A stretch of DNA of 40,272 nucleotides from contig WIDE01000021.1 of assembly GCA_015039315.1 (NCBI GenBank), forward strand, positions 293,156-333,427. The letters are read 5' to 3'. The DNA comes from Clavulina sp. PMI_390 (lineage: Eukaryota > Basidiomycota > Agaricomycetes > Cantharellales > Hydnaceae). Made by a program: the position numbers and the translations under genes. This document shows, one piece after another, positions 19,256 to 31,071 of the stretch (position 1 is the first letter of the stretch; each line of letters opens with the position of its first letter). The notes beneath the pieces were generated by a model. It was not told where the DNA came from. It worked only from the letters and a program-made list of their open reading frames with translations, and did no database searches.

Positions 19256-20954
19256 TCAGTCAAAAGATACAACCCCTATAATACGAGTGTATGGCTTATC
19301 ACCGAGCTCTTCATTTAACAGAAGGGCGGTACCTGATGCCAAATCTAATGAAGCTAAATCAGGTTCACCAGCATACGAAAGATCGAATTTCCGATCTATC
19401 GCGCTTCCTAGGCCCCCATCTTCTTTAAATGGGTAGAGACTGACATGGAGAAACTCTTCATCGAGGTCATCGTCACCAGGCCAAGAGAGAACAATCGCTC
19501 CAAGGCCGTTCACCAACGTGGCATCCTTGGGCCAGGCAGGCACGGTCTCCCACTTAACAGGATAGGAGGGAATGGGAGGCATAGCGCCCGTTGGTTGGAG
19601 GGATATGAGATGGTAGAGGTCTTCGTAGGGTCCGTGTCGTACTGTTTGAACCATGGCAATATTTTCACGGAGAGTGAGGGGCTTCCATAAATCAAGAATG
19701 ATTATATACCAATGAATTGGGTCATTGATCTTGGGGAAGAATCGATACGAGGAGACGTGAGAGGAGGGGATGGTCTTGACCGATGAAAAACTGCCAATGG
19801 GGTGAAGCTGCGGCATCTCGACTACAAATAGATCCATTCCCTGTACAGGGAGGATAAACAAGTAGGGTGGTATTGCGGTCACAACACAACCCCTGTCGTC
19901 AGCCTAACACATGATGATCAACTCAGCCAGAATGTATTCAAGCGACTTGGCGAGACGACCTACCCAAGAGTGATTTTCTCGGTCCAACTCACCGACTAGA
20001 CTATTTTTCCAGTCCCATAGTAGGATTTTTGTTATGGTATCTATGATCATGTAGTCCCCTTGAAGTTGCCATTCTGCGCCAAGGAAGCGAGGGCCAGGCT
20101 CCAATCGGGCAATCAGCTCCATGACCGGAGATTCGCTTTTCTCATTCCAGCTTAATCTCAAAACGTCTTGCTGTGGACGGAGTGAATCGAGGCTATGGAT
20201 TGGATTCAGGACGAGGTGATCAATCGAATAGAGATTTCTCACACCTGGAGAACGAGCACGCAAGTATCACTGAGCTGGAACTCTCCAGCTGCGCTTGAAC
20301 CCAGCCTCCATATCTCATCACCGGCTTCATTCCTTCCCATGAAAACGCAGCAACAGGGGAAAGTGACTCGTTCTCTGTACAGGACTGACTACGGTCCCAG
20401 CAGAACAAATGGACAGCAATCTGCTCTACAAAGATCCCAGACAGGATCCACCGACCGCCAGGTAAGAGAGTGGGGCATCCGTGCTTAATATTTGGGGTAT
20501 GATTGTGAGTCGAGGGCATAAATGCTCCAGGATTGAGCACATATTTTCTTGCACTGGCGTGAATCGGTCTTTCAGGGTTGGAAAATGCGTCGATGAGGCG
20601 CGATGGACGAGTGGAAAAGCGCTTCAAGTTATCTATTGAGAGGTCATTCAGGGAGTTTGGCGCAATACAGTAGCTGGTGGCGACATCGCGCATAGCTCTT
20701 TTCCAAATCAGATCATTGCTAGCGATGGTATTGTAGAAGGTTTTGCAGCTCTATTTGTGCAAGATTGGAACTTTTCAGCTATATCGTGGAGAGGCACCTC
20801 AAGACACCCTGAAAACTTCACTTACACTGCTAAGCTGTAATATGGAGAGCGGGTCGAGCCATCCGAGAATCGAGAACAGAGTATCGAAATCGAGTGTTTG
20901 TAAGTAGACAGGACCGGGAGATGATATAGTCAGAGGGTTGGTAAAATTTTCCAT
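19256..20954 (-). CDS. F-box protein with C-terminal beta-rich region
   Basis: This gene encodes 503 residues, probably a substrate receptor of an SCF ubiquitin ligase with unknown target. The exons are 20954-20826, 20750-20245, 20192-19964 and 19903-19256; the sum is divisible by three. The F-box is split by intron 1: LDFDTLFSILGWLDPLSILQ, LSS, then CKTFYNTIASNDLIWKRAM at residues about 20-65. Downstream blocks such as GCPTLLPGGRWILSGIF, VHLFCWDRS, FLGAEWQLQGDYMIIDT and ILLWDW recur every ~50-100 residues and suggest a propeller-like fold, which is inference. The third intron donor is TGG|GTAGGT; the earlier GTGAGT would break the frame. It borders the array without sharing sequence with it. 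Confidence 0.82.
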
Positions 20955-22266
20955 AGTTGAGATTGACAAGCATCGAGACCGGCGTTTGCCATTGTGAGTG
21001 GGCTTGTGGCTGAGCAGGCAGTTGCCCCCGTCACATCACAAAATTTAACAAGTCAGGTATTCCAGGCACAATATTAAATTCAGGAGCACGACCCCTCCAT
21101 GAATTTACTGGGAGGTTGGTTGTTGTTGCAACTTCCACTCCGCGCTGACTCTGGAACAGCTTGCAAGGAAGTTTGACGTGCACGTGCCCAGACTCCATTC
21201 CCACGGCCGCCCAAGTTGGTGAGGACAAGTCGTAGGCAACAAAGCCTTCTAATCTCAGGTTTTTGGAAATTGATTGCTCACGCTTTCGTGCGCGGTACGG
21301 CCAAAGGTTTTAAGGATGAATCTCCTGCTGTCGATTACCTGCTGAGGAACTGCCAGGCAACATTGACGGACTTGCCGGAGCGTCCTCTGATTGAGGAATC
21401 CAGTTAAATATCGAATTAATTAGCCATTCCGATGAGATGTATATAAAAGTTTCCCGACTTAATAGATTAGCAAAGGTTGGGAAGTGTGCTGAGGAAATCT
21501 ACCCCTGGCTCTGCAGAGAAAATGGCCACTTTGCGAAACGCAAGGAGAAAACACATAGATATCCTAGTCATTATACCGTGAAAAAGCGACAGGGACCGGG
21601 CTGAGAGCAAATGGCTTGAGAGAATGCTAGGAACGAAACCGAGTGAATTGCTCACATAAGCGTTGAAGCTTGGAAGCCTAGTCGCATCATTAGACTAAAT
21701 TCAATGACCATAGATTGGCTTATCAGTTCATGACCGAGAAGTTACGATATAAAACTGGTGAATCGGGCCAGAACCCAATCTACCGCTCTTGAGCCTCCTC
21801 CTTCTCTTTTTCCCAAACAGTATCATTGTTGTAGTTTCACATTCAGTTCATTTGCTAGGTCCCCTGACACTCGTGTCCCAGCATTATTAAACGAATGCAG
21901 TCTATCCCACCCACTCTCCTTAGGCGGCATCCTAGTCCAGCCCATCGCCTTCCATCTCTTCGAGAGCTCTTACTGCTGGAGTGGTCCTCGCACAAATATT
22001 AAAACCCAAGGCCTGCAATACACTAGGAAGGTGATCAAGCGAGATTTCGAGTTGTTGAATATGAGGAATAGCTATGAAAAGTTAACAGACGAGAAAGGTT
22101 CAGCGTATCACTGTGGAAGGTGAATAAACGGACGGTGACGCACTTGCGTCCGCTGCATTCGCAATGGCCATCTGGACCCGTTGATAACTTCCCTAAGCTG
22201 ATCAATCGGGACTGTAGAAGGAGACTTGAAACATTGTGTCATCGGTTAGATGGGAGGGATACTTAC
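20955..22266. other. Gene-free stretch
   Basis: No gene is supported. The longest plus-strand frame (from about 21758) begins with GTG, has no ATG near its start and no recognisable motif. The rightmost ~70-130 bases probably hold the broken downstream part of the truncated array member starting at 22348. Confidence 0.4.
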
Positions 22267-22348
22267 AATCACGAGCAACCGGGGTAGCAGAGGCCAAAGA
22301 GAAGACAGAAGCGGCGGCCAAGGTCAAGATAGCAACACGCGGACGCAT
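22199..22348 (-). pseudogene. Truncated array member 8 (signal-peptide exon plus relic)
   Basis: Exon 1 (22348-22267) is 82 bases, exactly the length in members 3-5, and encodes MRPRVAILTLAAASVFSLAS then ATPVARD. It ends with a good GTAAGT donor. After a plausible acceptor (TTCTACAG, near 22213) the next exon reads FPIDQLREVINGSRWPLR, unlike any other member, and no 158- or 137-base exons follow before stops. TATAAA (minus) lies at 22485-22490, 137 bases before the ATG. It is best read as a truncated or recombined copy, though a short secreted peptide could be made from it. Confidence 0.55.
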
Positions 22349-23442
22349 GGTGATATAGAGGTGTGCGGGTACGAGTGGAGGATGGTTACAACGATGAAAG
22401 TTGTAACTGGACCGAGGGCAGATCAAAGCCCGAGCACTTTGATTGGGTGAAGGGGGGAAGGAACTAGCGCCGACTCGCCTGCAATTTATACTAATCCAAA
22501 TCAGCGAGTCTCACACTCTGGTAGCTTGACAAGGCAGACAGCCGCTTCAGAAGCCTGTTTCCTTTTTCTCTTGCCTTTGGACGTTTGCAGCCATCAGGTT
22601 GATTGAGTTGATTGAGTCGATTGAGAGGTGGCCCGATTTCAGCGCCAAAGAAGAGCGTCTACTACTAATGGTCATATTGGAGCAAAAGTTAGGCACACAA
22701 TGATTCCTCATGATCGATGTGGGTGATGATGATCTCATGTACTTATATTTCACGACCGAGACCGATAGAGTGTGAGCCACTGAAGGGTGGTGAATACACA
22801 GTAATTTACTTCGATCCGCCTAGCTGTCTTCCTAAATTTCCTTGGAGGTCGGCGTTCGAGACTACTAGCGGAGTTAGAGTCCAAGACCACATCGAAAGTG
22901 ATTTGCAGAAGCTTTGAGCAATGTCAACTCATCTCGCTCAAGTCAGCTGGACTAAAAGCATGTCCACCCCATCCGGAGGCGAAAACACCAGCAATCACAT
23001 ACAGGGGGGCTTGACATCCTCGGCTACAGGTTCAGCAAGTAGCGCGTCATCGTATGGTAATTCTACTCAGGAGCTTGAGGATCGTGACTGGATCAGGGAG
23101 ATACACATGGATAGATAACGATGAGGTCAGGGCGTCAGGGCGATGGTAAGCCCCGAACTAATTGCATAGGAGGCTCTTGAAGACCAGCCAGGGACTGTTG
23201 CATGTGACAGTCGTGATGTGTGGTCCCTACACTGGTGATAGTGCAAGCTTGCGAGAACTGACTCATGACTGCGAGAGCAGACGTTCTTACGGCTCGATAC
23301 CTATCACGTCTTTAATCGGAGTTTTAGGTTGCGCTTCTCATTCAGGCTGAGGCAGTTATATACGGAAGGAAACAGATGACAAGGTGCTGAGCATACAGGC
23401 GCAATCAATTGAGTTTGCTCTAAGCGCCAAACACTCCCAACC
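22349..23442. other. Intergenic, no gene supported
   Basis: The left end is the promoter of the truncated array member. A small imperfect repeat (TTGATTGAG-like, three units) lies near 22600-22626. An ATG frame at 22921 encodes a Ser/Thr/Gly-rich 65-residue stretch (SSATGSASSASSYGNST) with no family resemblance. It is left uncalled. Confidence 0.4.
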
Positions 23443-24027
23443 ATGCCTGCTCTTGGACGACTCTTGATCTTTGGGGCCTGCCTGGTTCTCCTTCATGGTG
23501 AGAGTAATACTATGGTCTCCACGCTTTATATCGTCGCTGAATGCCTCCATGTTACGCCAGCTACGTTTGCCACCTATGACCGTACGCACCCTCCACTTGC
23601 TTTCCTCGTACAGAAGGGACCACCCTGACACCTTATCTGCACTCTAGATTTGACACAACTAAAAGCCCTCAATCAACTTAATGATACCGTAGGGACATTG
23701 CCCTCAACGGTACGCCGCCACGACTACCACCGTTCCTCGAATGTTTATTCACGCATGGTGTCCTCATTCTCGGCAACAGGTCATCCTTGAATGCTTCGCC
23801 TCCCTTGCTATATTCATACTCGGTGCAACTCTAAATACGGAGCCTTTGAAGGAAATTACATGGGCAAGCGAGATGTCTCGAAGGTATGTATGATAGAGGT
23901 GGGTTTGGGGTTCATTGTCTAACGATGTTCTTCATGTCCTCGTAGGTCAATAGATGAGATGGATGCACGGGTTGGGTTTGCAACTGTGACACGGCGGCCA
24001 GCTCGTCTCTTCCGAGCACAGGAATGA
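23443..24027 (+). CDS. EMC5: ER membrane protein complex subunit 5 (EMC5/MMGT1 family)
   Basis: EMC5 is a small two-helix subunit of the ER membrane protein complex, which inserts tail-anchored and multipass proteins; the family was earlier described as a magnesium transporter. The model gives 107 residues from five exons: 23443-23497, 23561-23581, 23648-23709, 23780-23883 and 23946-24027. It shows a first membrane helix (LGRLLIFGACLVLLHATFAT), YDHLTQLKALNQL, a second helix (VILECFASLAIFILGATL), PLKEITWASEM, and the family tail SIDEMDARVGFATVTRR followed by PARLFRAQE. Length and order match MMGT1 (about 107-131 residues). Exon 2 is only 21 bases but is needed to keep the HAxFxTYDHL segment. 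It converges on the gene ending at 24119. Confidence 0.85.
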
Positions 24028-24118
24028 TTGTGCATATCTATACGATAAAATAGCATGAGCACCCAATATCATCTTTCTCGCTGCATTGCATGACGGTGGC
24101 ACCATGAACGAACATACA

Positions 24119-24382
24119 TTACTTCTCCCGTACAAACTCTCTCAGTTCTGTCCGAACACCGTCCGTGTACCCCTTCCAGTCGGCCTTTTCATCCTCAAAC
24201 TGTTCTATCCGAAGATTGCTTGGCCAGCTTGCACCTGCAAGTTTTTGTCGCTCGGCGAGTTCGGCAATTAGGGAAGGTGCAGCAGCAGCGGGTGCAACGT
24301 GAGGGCGCGCAACGACATTTGAAGTTTTCGCGACAACGTGTCGTGGCAGGATTTGGACAAGTCGTAGTGGTGAAGGACGCAT
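24119..24382 (-). CDS. Small protein, probably mitochondrial, unknown function
   Basis: This single-exon gene encodes 87 residues starting at the ATG at 24382. The N-terminus (MRPSPLRLVQILPRHVVAK) is rich in Arg, Leu and Ser without acidic residues, typical of a mitochondrial presequence. An Ala/Pro linker follows, then a charged helical region: IAELAERQKLAGASWPSNLR, IEQFEDEKADWKGYTDGVRT and ELREFVREK. I cannot place it in a family; the Trp-Pro-x-Asn-Leu-Arg and Lys-x-Asp-Trp spacing looks conserved in kind, like a small respiratory-chain or ribosome accessory protein. It starts 83 bases from the divergent HRQ1 gene, suggesting a shared promoter. Confidence 0.6.
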   Translation of the reverse strand: MRPSPLRLVQILPRHVVAKTSNVVARPHVAPAAAAPSLIAELAERQKLAGASWPSNLRIEQFEDEKADWKGYTDGVRTELREFVREK

Positions 24383-24465
24383 AGTGGGTGCACAAGGTTG
24401 TGGTGGAGTCACGAAGAGTGTGACGACACTGTGACAAGTGGTGACTAACTCAATCCGAAAGCGCG

Positions 24466-27400
24466 ATGTCGGGCAAAGGAAAGCGAAAAGCGCAGGACTC
24501 TGACGCGGCCACGACCTCTAAGAAGGTTAAGAATACAAAACCTACTACCCTCACCGGGACGGACCACTGGCCTGATGACTTCATTAGTGTAAGTTGGGAG
24601 TTCTGTTTGGGTCAATCGCCCGCTCGTTGGCTTCGGTGGCGAACTCGAAGCTCCGGTCTCACTCGATTGCTTCTTAGTTGTTAAAGATCTACAAGGTCTA
24701 GCGCGCACACAAAAGCCACTTATGTCGGCCCTAACATCCATGCACACTGTAGGCTCTGAATACGGTCCTCGCGTTCTGCTCAACGCGCAAGGCTCTAGCA
24801 ACGACCTTTTCTGTCGTGAGGACATCTGTTGAGAACATAATCAAGAGGTGAGGCGATATTTGTGAGTTTGGGATGAGCCCTGATAACCCACACTCCCCAG
24901 ACCCCTGGAACTGTCGAGCGTTGCGGAAATCAAGTACGTCAGAGAGCACGTTTATCGCCATACCTTGACTGCCGTCTTATGAGCACCTTACCATCCCCTT
25001 GCGCATATAGAGCCTTGCTGCCCGACATCGTTCGATTCGCATACATCCCTGCAAATGATCATCGTATCAACGACAACTCAGTCTCAGCTTCCTCAGATGT
25101 CTCAACATCACGATCCAAATACCGACGTGAACCCTCGCCAGATCTTTATGAGCTCAAGAAGCCTGGAGAAGACAGTGACCATGTTTTGGTCATGGAATTC
25201 GTGGAGGCTCCGAGCGGTAGCCTACAGAAGCAGAAGATGTACGTATCTCGTATCTCAGCTCTAGCTGATCAGAACAGAGCCCTGTGCGCTAAAATGGCCT
25301 AATAGGAATTCGGCTGGATACTATGCACCGTCGAGCCTTACCCCTCAGCAAGTCAAGAACTTGATTGAAAAGCGGAACGCTCGGTTTATTACCGCCGTCA
25401 ATGAGTGCATCTTCTCTCATCCTAAGACTGCCGTGCGATTCCACTCAACATTGATCCTGATAGGCTCATGATGGCTTGCGAGAAAACAGGCGAGGATCCT
25501 GTGCTCATGCTCCAAAAAGCTGGACAAGACCATATACCCATCAATCCCGCGATCCAGGTCGCTCCTCCTCCTTCAGCAGCGTTCCTTACTCCCCACTCGT
25601 CACCCTCTAAATCAGCGTCACAGGCTCTGAGGATGAGCGTATCGCCAACTAAAGTCCCATCAGCTGCCACTCGACCGTCGATAGTCTCCATCATCGATGA
25701 GATAGAAAGTCAAGATTCGTACAAGGAGCAGATCCTCTCGAGACGCGTCTTTGATGAGCGGAAAGGCAGGTGGGGCCAACTGGATAGGGAGCTTCCAAAG
25801 GAGGTGGAAGTGGCGTTGAAGGAGGCGAGGAGCGTGGAAGGGTTCTATACACATCAAGCGGATGCAATCAACGCTTTTTGGAAGGGCAAGAACGTGGTGG
25901 TTAGTACAGCCACGGCTTCTGGAAAGAGTATTATCTATCAGGTATTCCTTTCTTCTACAGTGTGTTCGATTCGCATTGAGAGATTTTCCAGGTCCCAACG
26001 CTGTGCGCTTTGCTGGAAGACCCAGAGGCGACAGCGATGTTCATTTACCCAACTAAGGCTCGTCATCTCTTCTCCTTATACGGCTCGATGCTAACATCTA
26101 TCTACAGGCCCTCGCGCAGGACCAGAAATCGGCTCTCGTTCAGCTCCTCACTCGTACGACGTCCCTCTCCAACGCCAATGTATACACATACGATGGTGAT
26201 ACACCAAAAGAAGCAAGACAGAATATCCGAGACACTGCCTCTGTCATCTTTACAAACTTTGACACTATCCACGCCAGCATCTTGCCTGGCGAGGACAGAT
26301 GGCGTCGGTTCCTGAAGGGCCTACGACTAGTAGTGGTTGACGAGCTCCACTACTACTCTGGACTGATGGGAAGGTTTGTCGTTCCCCCCGAGCAAGACTA
26401 GAGCGCTTTCACTCATATGGCTCTGATTTGTTTCTAGTCACGTCGCTTTGGTCATGAGAAGGTTTAGACGGGTTTGCACCGCGGTAGGAAGTGCGTACTA
26501 TCCCCAGTAGCGACCCACGGCCTCTAACTGAACCGATATAATTTGCTCAACAGATCGACGTATCCGGTTCATCTCTTGTAGCGCAACCATTTCGAACCCT
26601 GCAAAGCACATGAAGAGCATATTTGGCATCGAGGTAAGTGTATGCTCATCGTCATGATCATGTCCCTCAAGCCTAATATTACCTGGCTGCTATGTAGGAT
26701 ATTGAGGTGGTGACAGATGATGGCTCTCCTGCTGGGCGCAAGGACTTCCTCCTCTGGCAGCCCCCATTGGTCGACGAAGTAGCACCAGAGCTTGGCCGCG
26801 TTCGGAGCATCCTCGAAGCTTGCGCGTTGTTCATCTTCTTGATGAAGAGAGGCGTGAGGACAATAGTCTTCTGCAAGGTGCGTTAGTCGAGCTAAACGTG
26901 TTGTCCGCTACTAACTGCGCTCGAACGTAGATTCGCCGAACCTGTGAGATGGTACGCTTGGTTTGGCTGATCAACCAAAGTGTTCTTTGGACTTATGATT
27001 GGCCATGTAGTTCATGAAAATGGTTCGCGCTGACTTGATGGCAGAAGGGCGGTCTGACATCGCCACCAAAGTCCGGGCATATCGTGGTGGATATTCTCAA
27101 TCTGTGAGTTTCTGGTATTGCTATCTTCATAGTTTCATCCAATTGGTCTTGTGCTCTCCTATAGGACCGTCGTGCTATCGAGGCCGAGGCTTTTGCTGGT
27201 GAACTACTTGGCATTGTAGCCACAAATGCCCTTGAGCTCGGAGTTGACATCGGATCCTGTAAGAAACATGAACGTTGTGATAGATTGCTCAACTAATCCT
27301 GCCGTTTCTCAATAGTGGATGCTGTCATCTCCCTCGGTTTTCCTTTCAGTCTCGCAAGTTTCGTACGTCTCTCTTGCTGCATTACCCCTCTTTGGACACT

Positions 27401-29264
27401 ATTAACATTGATCCAATGAAAGCGTCAACAATCGGGCCGAGCAGGGCGTCGATCGCGAGACTCGCTTTCGGTCTTAGTCTCTGATTCACTTCCCGCCGAC
27501 CGTCACTTCGTAGCAAATCCAGATGATATTTTTGACAAGGTTTGTCCTTGCCTTGCTACATATTCGCTTCCACTAGCTCATATGATCCTTTTTACGATTA
27601 GCCAACTGAAGACTTGATCGTCGACGTTGAGAATCGCGTTATTCTAGAAGGCCATGTGCAGTGTGCAGCACATGAAATGCCCATTCACATTGAAGAGGAT
27701 GCGCAATATTTTGGTGACTTGTTGGCGCCCATGTGCAACAATCTGACCCGTGATGCCGAGGGGTGGTGCGTACACGTTTGAGATATTCCCAAAAACACGC
27801 TGATTAGAAGACTTGCAGGTACCATACCCACACCAAGTACCTGCCGTATCCCGCCAAGCACGTTGCGCTTCGAGGCGCTCGAGAGGATAAGTATACTATC
27901 ATCGATATCACAAATGCTGATAAGCCCGATGGAAGGTCAAGGGTCCTCGAGGAGATCGAGCTGTCGCGTGCACTTTTCGAAGCATACGAGGGCGGAGTGG
28001 TAGGTGCTTACTTAGCTCTGAGAAAACCACTAAAGCCCAGTGTCCTTCGCAGTTCATGCATCAAGGGCATACGTATGTCGTCAAGGAAGTCAGTCACGAT
28101 GAACGTACAGCTCGGATCATTAGGTCTGATGTGAACTGGATTACTCGGCCGAGGTGCGTGCTGATTTCGGCCATGCGGCCCAAGAGACTGACCAGACCCC
28201 TATGTGGCTCGTAAATAGGGATTTTACGTGCGTTTCTATTTCTCTGTCGCTCGGACTTACAAGTAGAGGATACTAACGTTGGCTGGCCTGCAGAAATATC
28301 GACCCCACACAAACGTACCGCATACGAGAGATTCGAGGCTCTCCTCACCGAGCATACTTTGGTTCAATCAATCTAAAAACTGTCATCTTTGGTTTCTTCA
28401 AGCTACGGTATGCTGCGTCCCAACGAGCTATCATGAACCACTTGGCTTCGGGCTACTCACCCGTATTTCGATTTCACTAGGAACAACACAATACTTGATG
28501 CGGTTGATCTCGAAACACCTCCTTATGAACGTGATAGCACAGGCATGTGGGTCGACGTCCCGAAAGCAACGTTAGAGGGGCTGTTCCAGAAAGGCCGTAA
28601 TCCAGCTGAAGGCATTCACTCAGCCCAACATGCTGTGCTCAGCTTGACACCTCTTTATTCTCTGGCAACTGCTCAAGATATCCGGACAGAGTGCAAGGTG
28701 GCGGCGAAAGAAGGCTTTGCGAGCGAATCGTCTAGGAAGCGACCTGGAAGGTACGCGCTCCGTTAATATAATTTTACGTGCTGCTAGCTCATCATCGATC
28801 CTAGGCTCATCTTCTATGACGCTGCTGGTCCTGGAGGTGGCGTCTGTGCCAAAGCCTTCGATCACAGTTAGCGTTCCAAGACTCGGAAATACACATACAT
28901 GACTAACGTTCTATTCTCAGTGACCGACCTCCTTGAACAAGCTTTAGATGTCATTGAGAAATGCCGATGTGAGGATGATGAGGGATGTGCTGCTTGTAAG
29001 TGTGTGCTTTGTATACGTTATAGCTGCTTTACTCATATGATCGATCATCTAGGTGTCAAGATGGCTTCTTGCAAGGAGAGCAATGCAGTGGCAAGTAAGA
29101 TTGGTGCTTTACTTATCCTTAGGGCTGTTCTCGGCCGGCCGATTGATTGGGAAGATGTTCCTTATGCCGAAAACTTCGCTATGAACGAGACGGTAGTGGC
29201 AGCATCCGCCGTGAAAACTTTGGGAGAGGTGCAAGTGGAGAGGGATGTCAAGGCAGAGACTTGA
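24466..29264 (+). CDS. HRQ1: RecQ4-like DNA helicase Hrq1
   Basis: Hrq1 is a 3'-5' DNA helicase of superfamily 2 acting in interstrand crosslink repair and telomere maintenance in the nucleus. About 26 short exons splice into one frame. A basic N-terminus (MSGKGKRKAQDS) is followed by the Hrq1 N-domain (STRKALATTFSVV, ALLPDIVRFAYIP). The helicase core then shows YTHQADAINAF, motif I TATASGKS (about 25910-25930), FIYPTKALAQDQ, motif II VVDELHYYSG (about 26335), SCSATI, TIVFCK, GIVATNALELGVDIGS and the motif VI arginine finger QQSGRAGRRSRDS (about 27426). The C-terminal region (DUF1998-like) has CRCEDDEGCAAC and MASC, the four-cysteine cluster of the Hrq1/MrfA group. Unusual details are exons of 18, 21 and 9 bases and a probable GC-AG intron at 26058-26107. 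Confidence 0.93.
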
Positions 29265-29412
29265 TCATATTTACTGGAGCTGTATGGCCATCTTATTTTA
29301 TAATAGTAATCTTTATTCAACTATAATCTTTCTTCCTGGTATCCAATCTCCCATTCCGGGATCTTTCATCTCTGTGGTGGTGCCAGCGGCTCAAAGTGTT
29401 GTTTCTTTCGCG

Positions 29413-31071
29413 CTAGAAGGCGAGAGATGATTCTACTTTCGCTGCGCCACATGCAATCCATTCTTCGCCTACAAGTTGTTGCAACTGCTCGATGCTGACG
29501 TCGAGGACAACAACCAGGCCGCCCGTTTCACTTTCTGACCCAATCGGGGTGGTCAGACCTCGAATCTTGAGAAGCCTCTTGAGGCATTCAGAGGCCACTT
29601 CCTCCGATAAATCTTCGTTCTCCAAATTCTTGTTGATAGGGAGAGACAATTGACGTAACGAAGGGCATGGCCACTTCGATGGGCCATGTCCCGCATAGGA
29701 AGCGACTTCCCCACATAGCGCCAAGAGGCCCTGCATGTTGGCATCGCACCAGTATGGATCAAGATACTCCAACGATGGCAGAATATGGAATAGTGATGTG
29801 ACCTCATTTGCGAGAAGCGATTTTGTATCATTGGTTGCATCGCTGCTATAACACTGGCCGCCGTCAAGTTCCCGGCGTTGAACCCGCTTCAAAGATGGGG
29901 ATCTTGAAGCGGTTTCAAGAAATACTTTGGAGTGTTCGATATGATCCATCTGAGCGAGTGATATCTCTTGTAGGTTAGGAGCCTGAAGGATTGGTAAGAC
30001 ATGATGTGCAACACCAGACCAAGTCTCATCCTCTAGCAACAACCGACGGAGAGAGCTCAGGACAAGCCTTTGAGTTCCATATAGTGCCGGAAACGGGGGG
30101 TCCGTGGTAGTTTTATCGACGATACCCCAGTGTAGGCTTTCAAGCCGTGGAGTATGCGCCAAGACCTCAACAACATGATCGGTTGTGAGCTCGCCCGTCA
30201 GGCGGAGATCAGTCAGGAGCGACGGATCTAGCCCTATCGGCTCGATCCTACCGTATCCCGTGAATAGTGTAAGATTATTGAGATGTGTAGGATACTCGTT
30301 CGCAAAAAGTCTAAGAGGCTGAGACGTTTGGACTCCCATGTCCCGATCTATGATGTGAAATTCACGAAGGTTTGTTGCATTGAATTCGATCGGGAGTGGG
30401 CATTTTCGCCACATAATTTGGTAAGGGGTGGGTCGTAGGATGAGGGTTCGCACTCTGTGAGCAGGGCTGGGTTTGCCAGTGAGCCAAGAGGACTCCAATG
30501 CTTTGAACGCCACGGTGTCGAACACATCAAGAGTTAAGGGCAGACCGTGGCCAGATCGTTCCAACCAACATGCTAGACGTTCGCCCTCGTTCCGGTCACC
30601 AGTAATGGTGATATAGCTCCAAATTCGTGGAGTATTGATGGCGGAGGCTCGCCACCGACCACATGTAGCAAGAATTGGCGCCTTCCATACGCTACGAGGG
30701 GAGATAGGGAGAGATAAGAAGAATATTTCGGAGAGGATCTCGGCCGGGAGCCAAAATATTGGAGCACGCCGATTATGTTCCTGTCGCGCTGCAACATTAT
30801 CTGGAGCCCGAGAACGTTCAATTATGAGCTTCGACGCAGCTTGGACTCTGGAGAATATCTCAACATCGTCAAAAGAGGCAAGAGGACCGAAATATGGAGC
30901 GTGCCTATAGGAGAATAATATCAGTCCAAGCGATCTTCAAAGCTTTGTGGGTGATGGGTACCCGGGATGCTCAAAGGATGGCCTCCACAACTGCTCATCA
31001 CCAGAGCTACGAGGCCTGTCGAGCAAGGCCAACAGACTTTGAAGTTTCCGGACGTCTGACAGAGTTGCCAT
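29413..31071 (-). CDS. F-box protein, Agaricomycete type, with leucine-rich-like region
   Basis: This gene encodes 533 residues, a probable SCF receptor. Two exons, 31071-30962 and 30904-29413, sum to a multiple of three across a 57-base intron. The N-terminus (MATLSDVRKLQSLLALLDRP) and a helical stretch lead to the F-box at about residues 87-135: LPAEILSEIFFLSLPISPRS, then CGRWRASAINTPRIWSYITI, a pattern very common in mushrooms. Beyond it are irregular leucine-rich units (LNNLTLF, LTDLRL, LESLHWGI, LRRLLLEDE, LQEISLAQ, LEYLDPYW, LRQLSLP) as in LRR-type F-box proteins. The stop is 148 bases from the convergent HRQ1 stop. Its target is unknown. Confidence 0.85.

Noticed and set aside
21758..22123. 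121-codon plus-strand frame
   Set aside because: It starts with GTG rather than ATG, shows no splice or homology support, and covers the decayed end of the truncated array member.
22599..22626. TTGATTGAG-like triple repeat
   Set aside because: Too short and imperfect to be more than a simple-sequence tract; nothing places it in a gene or regulatory unit.
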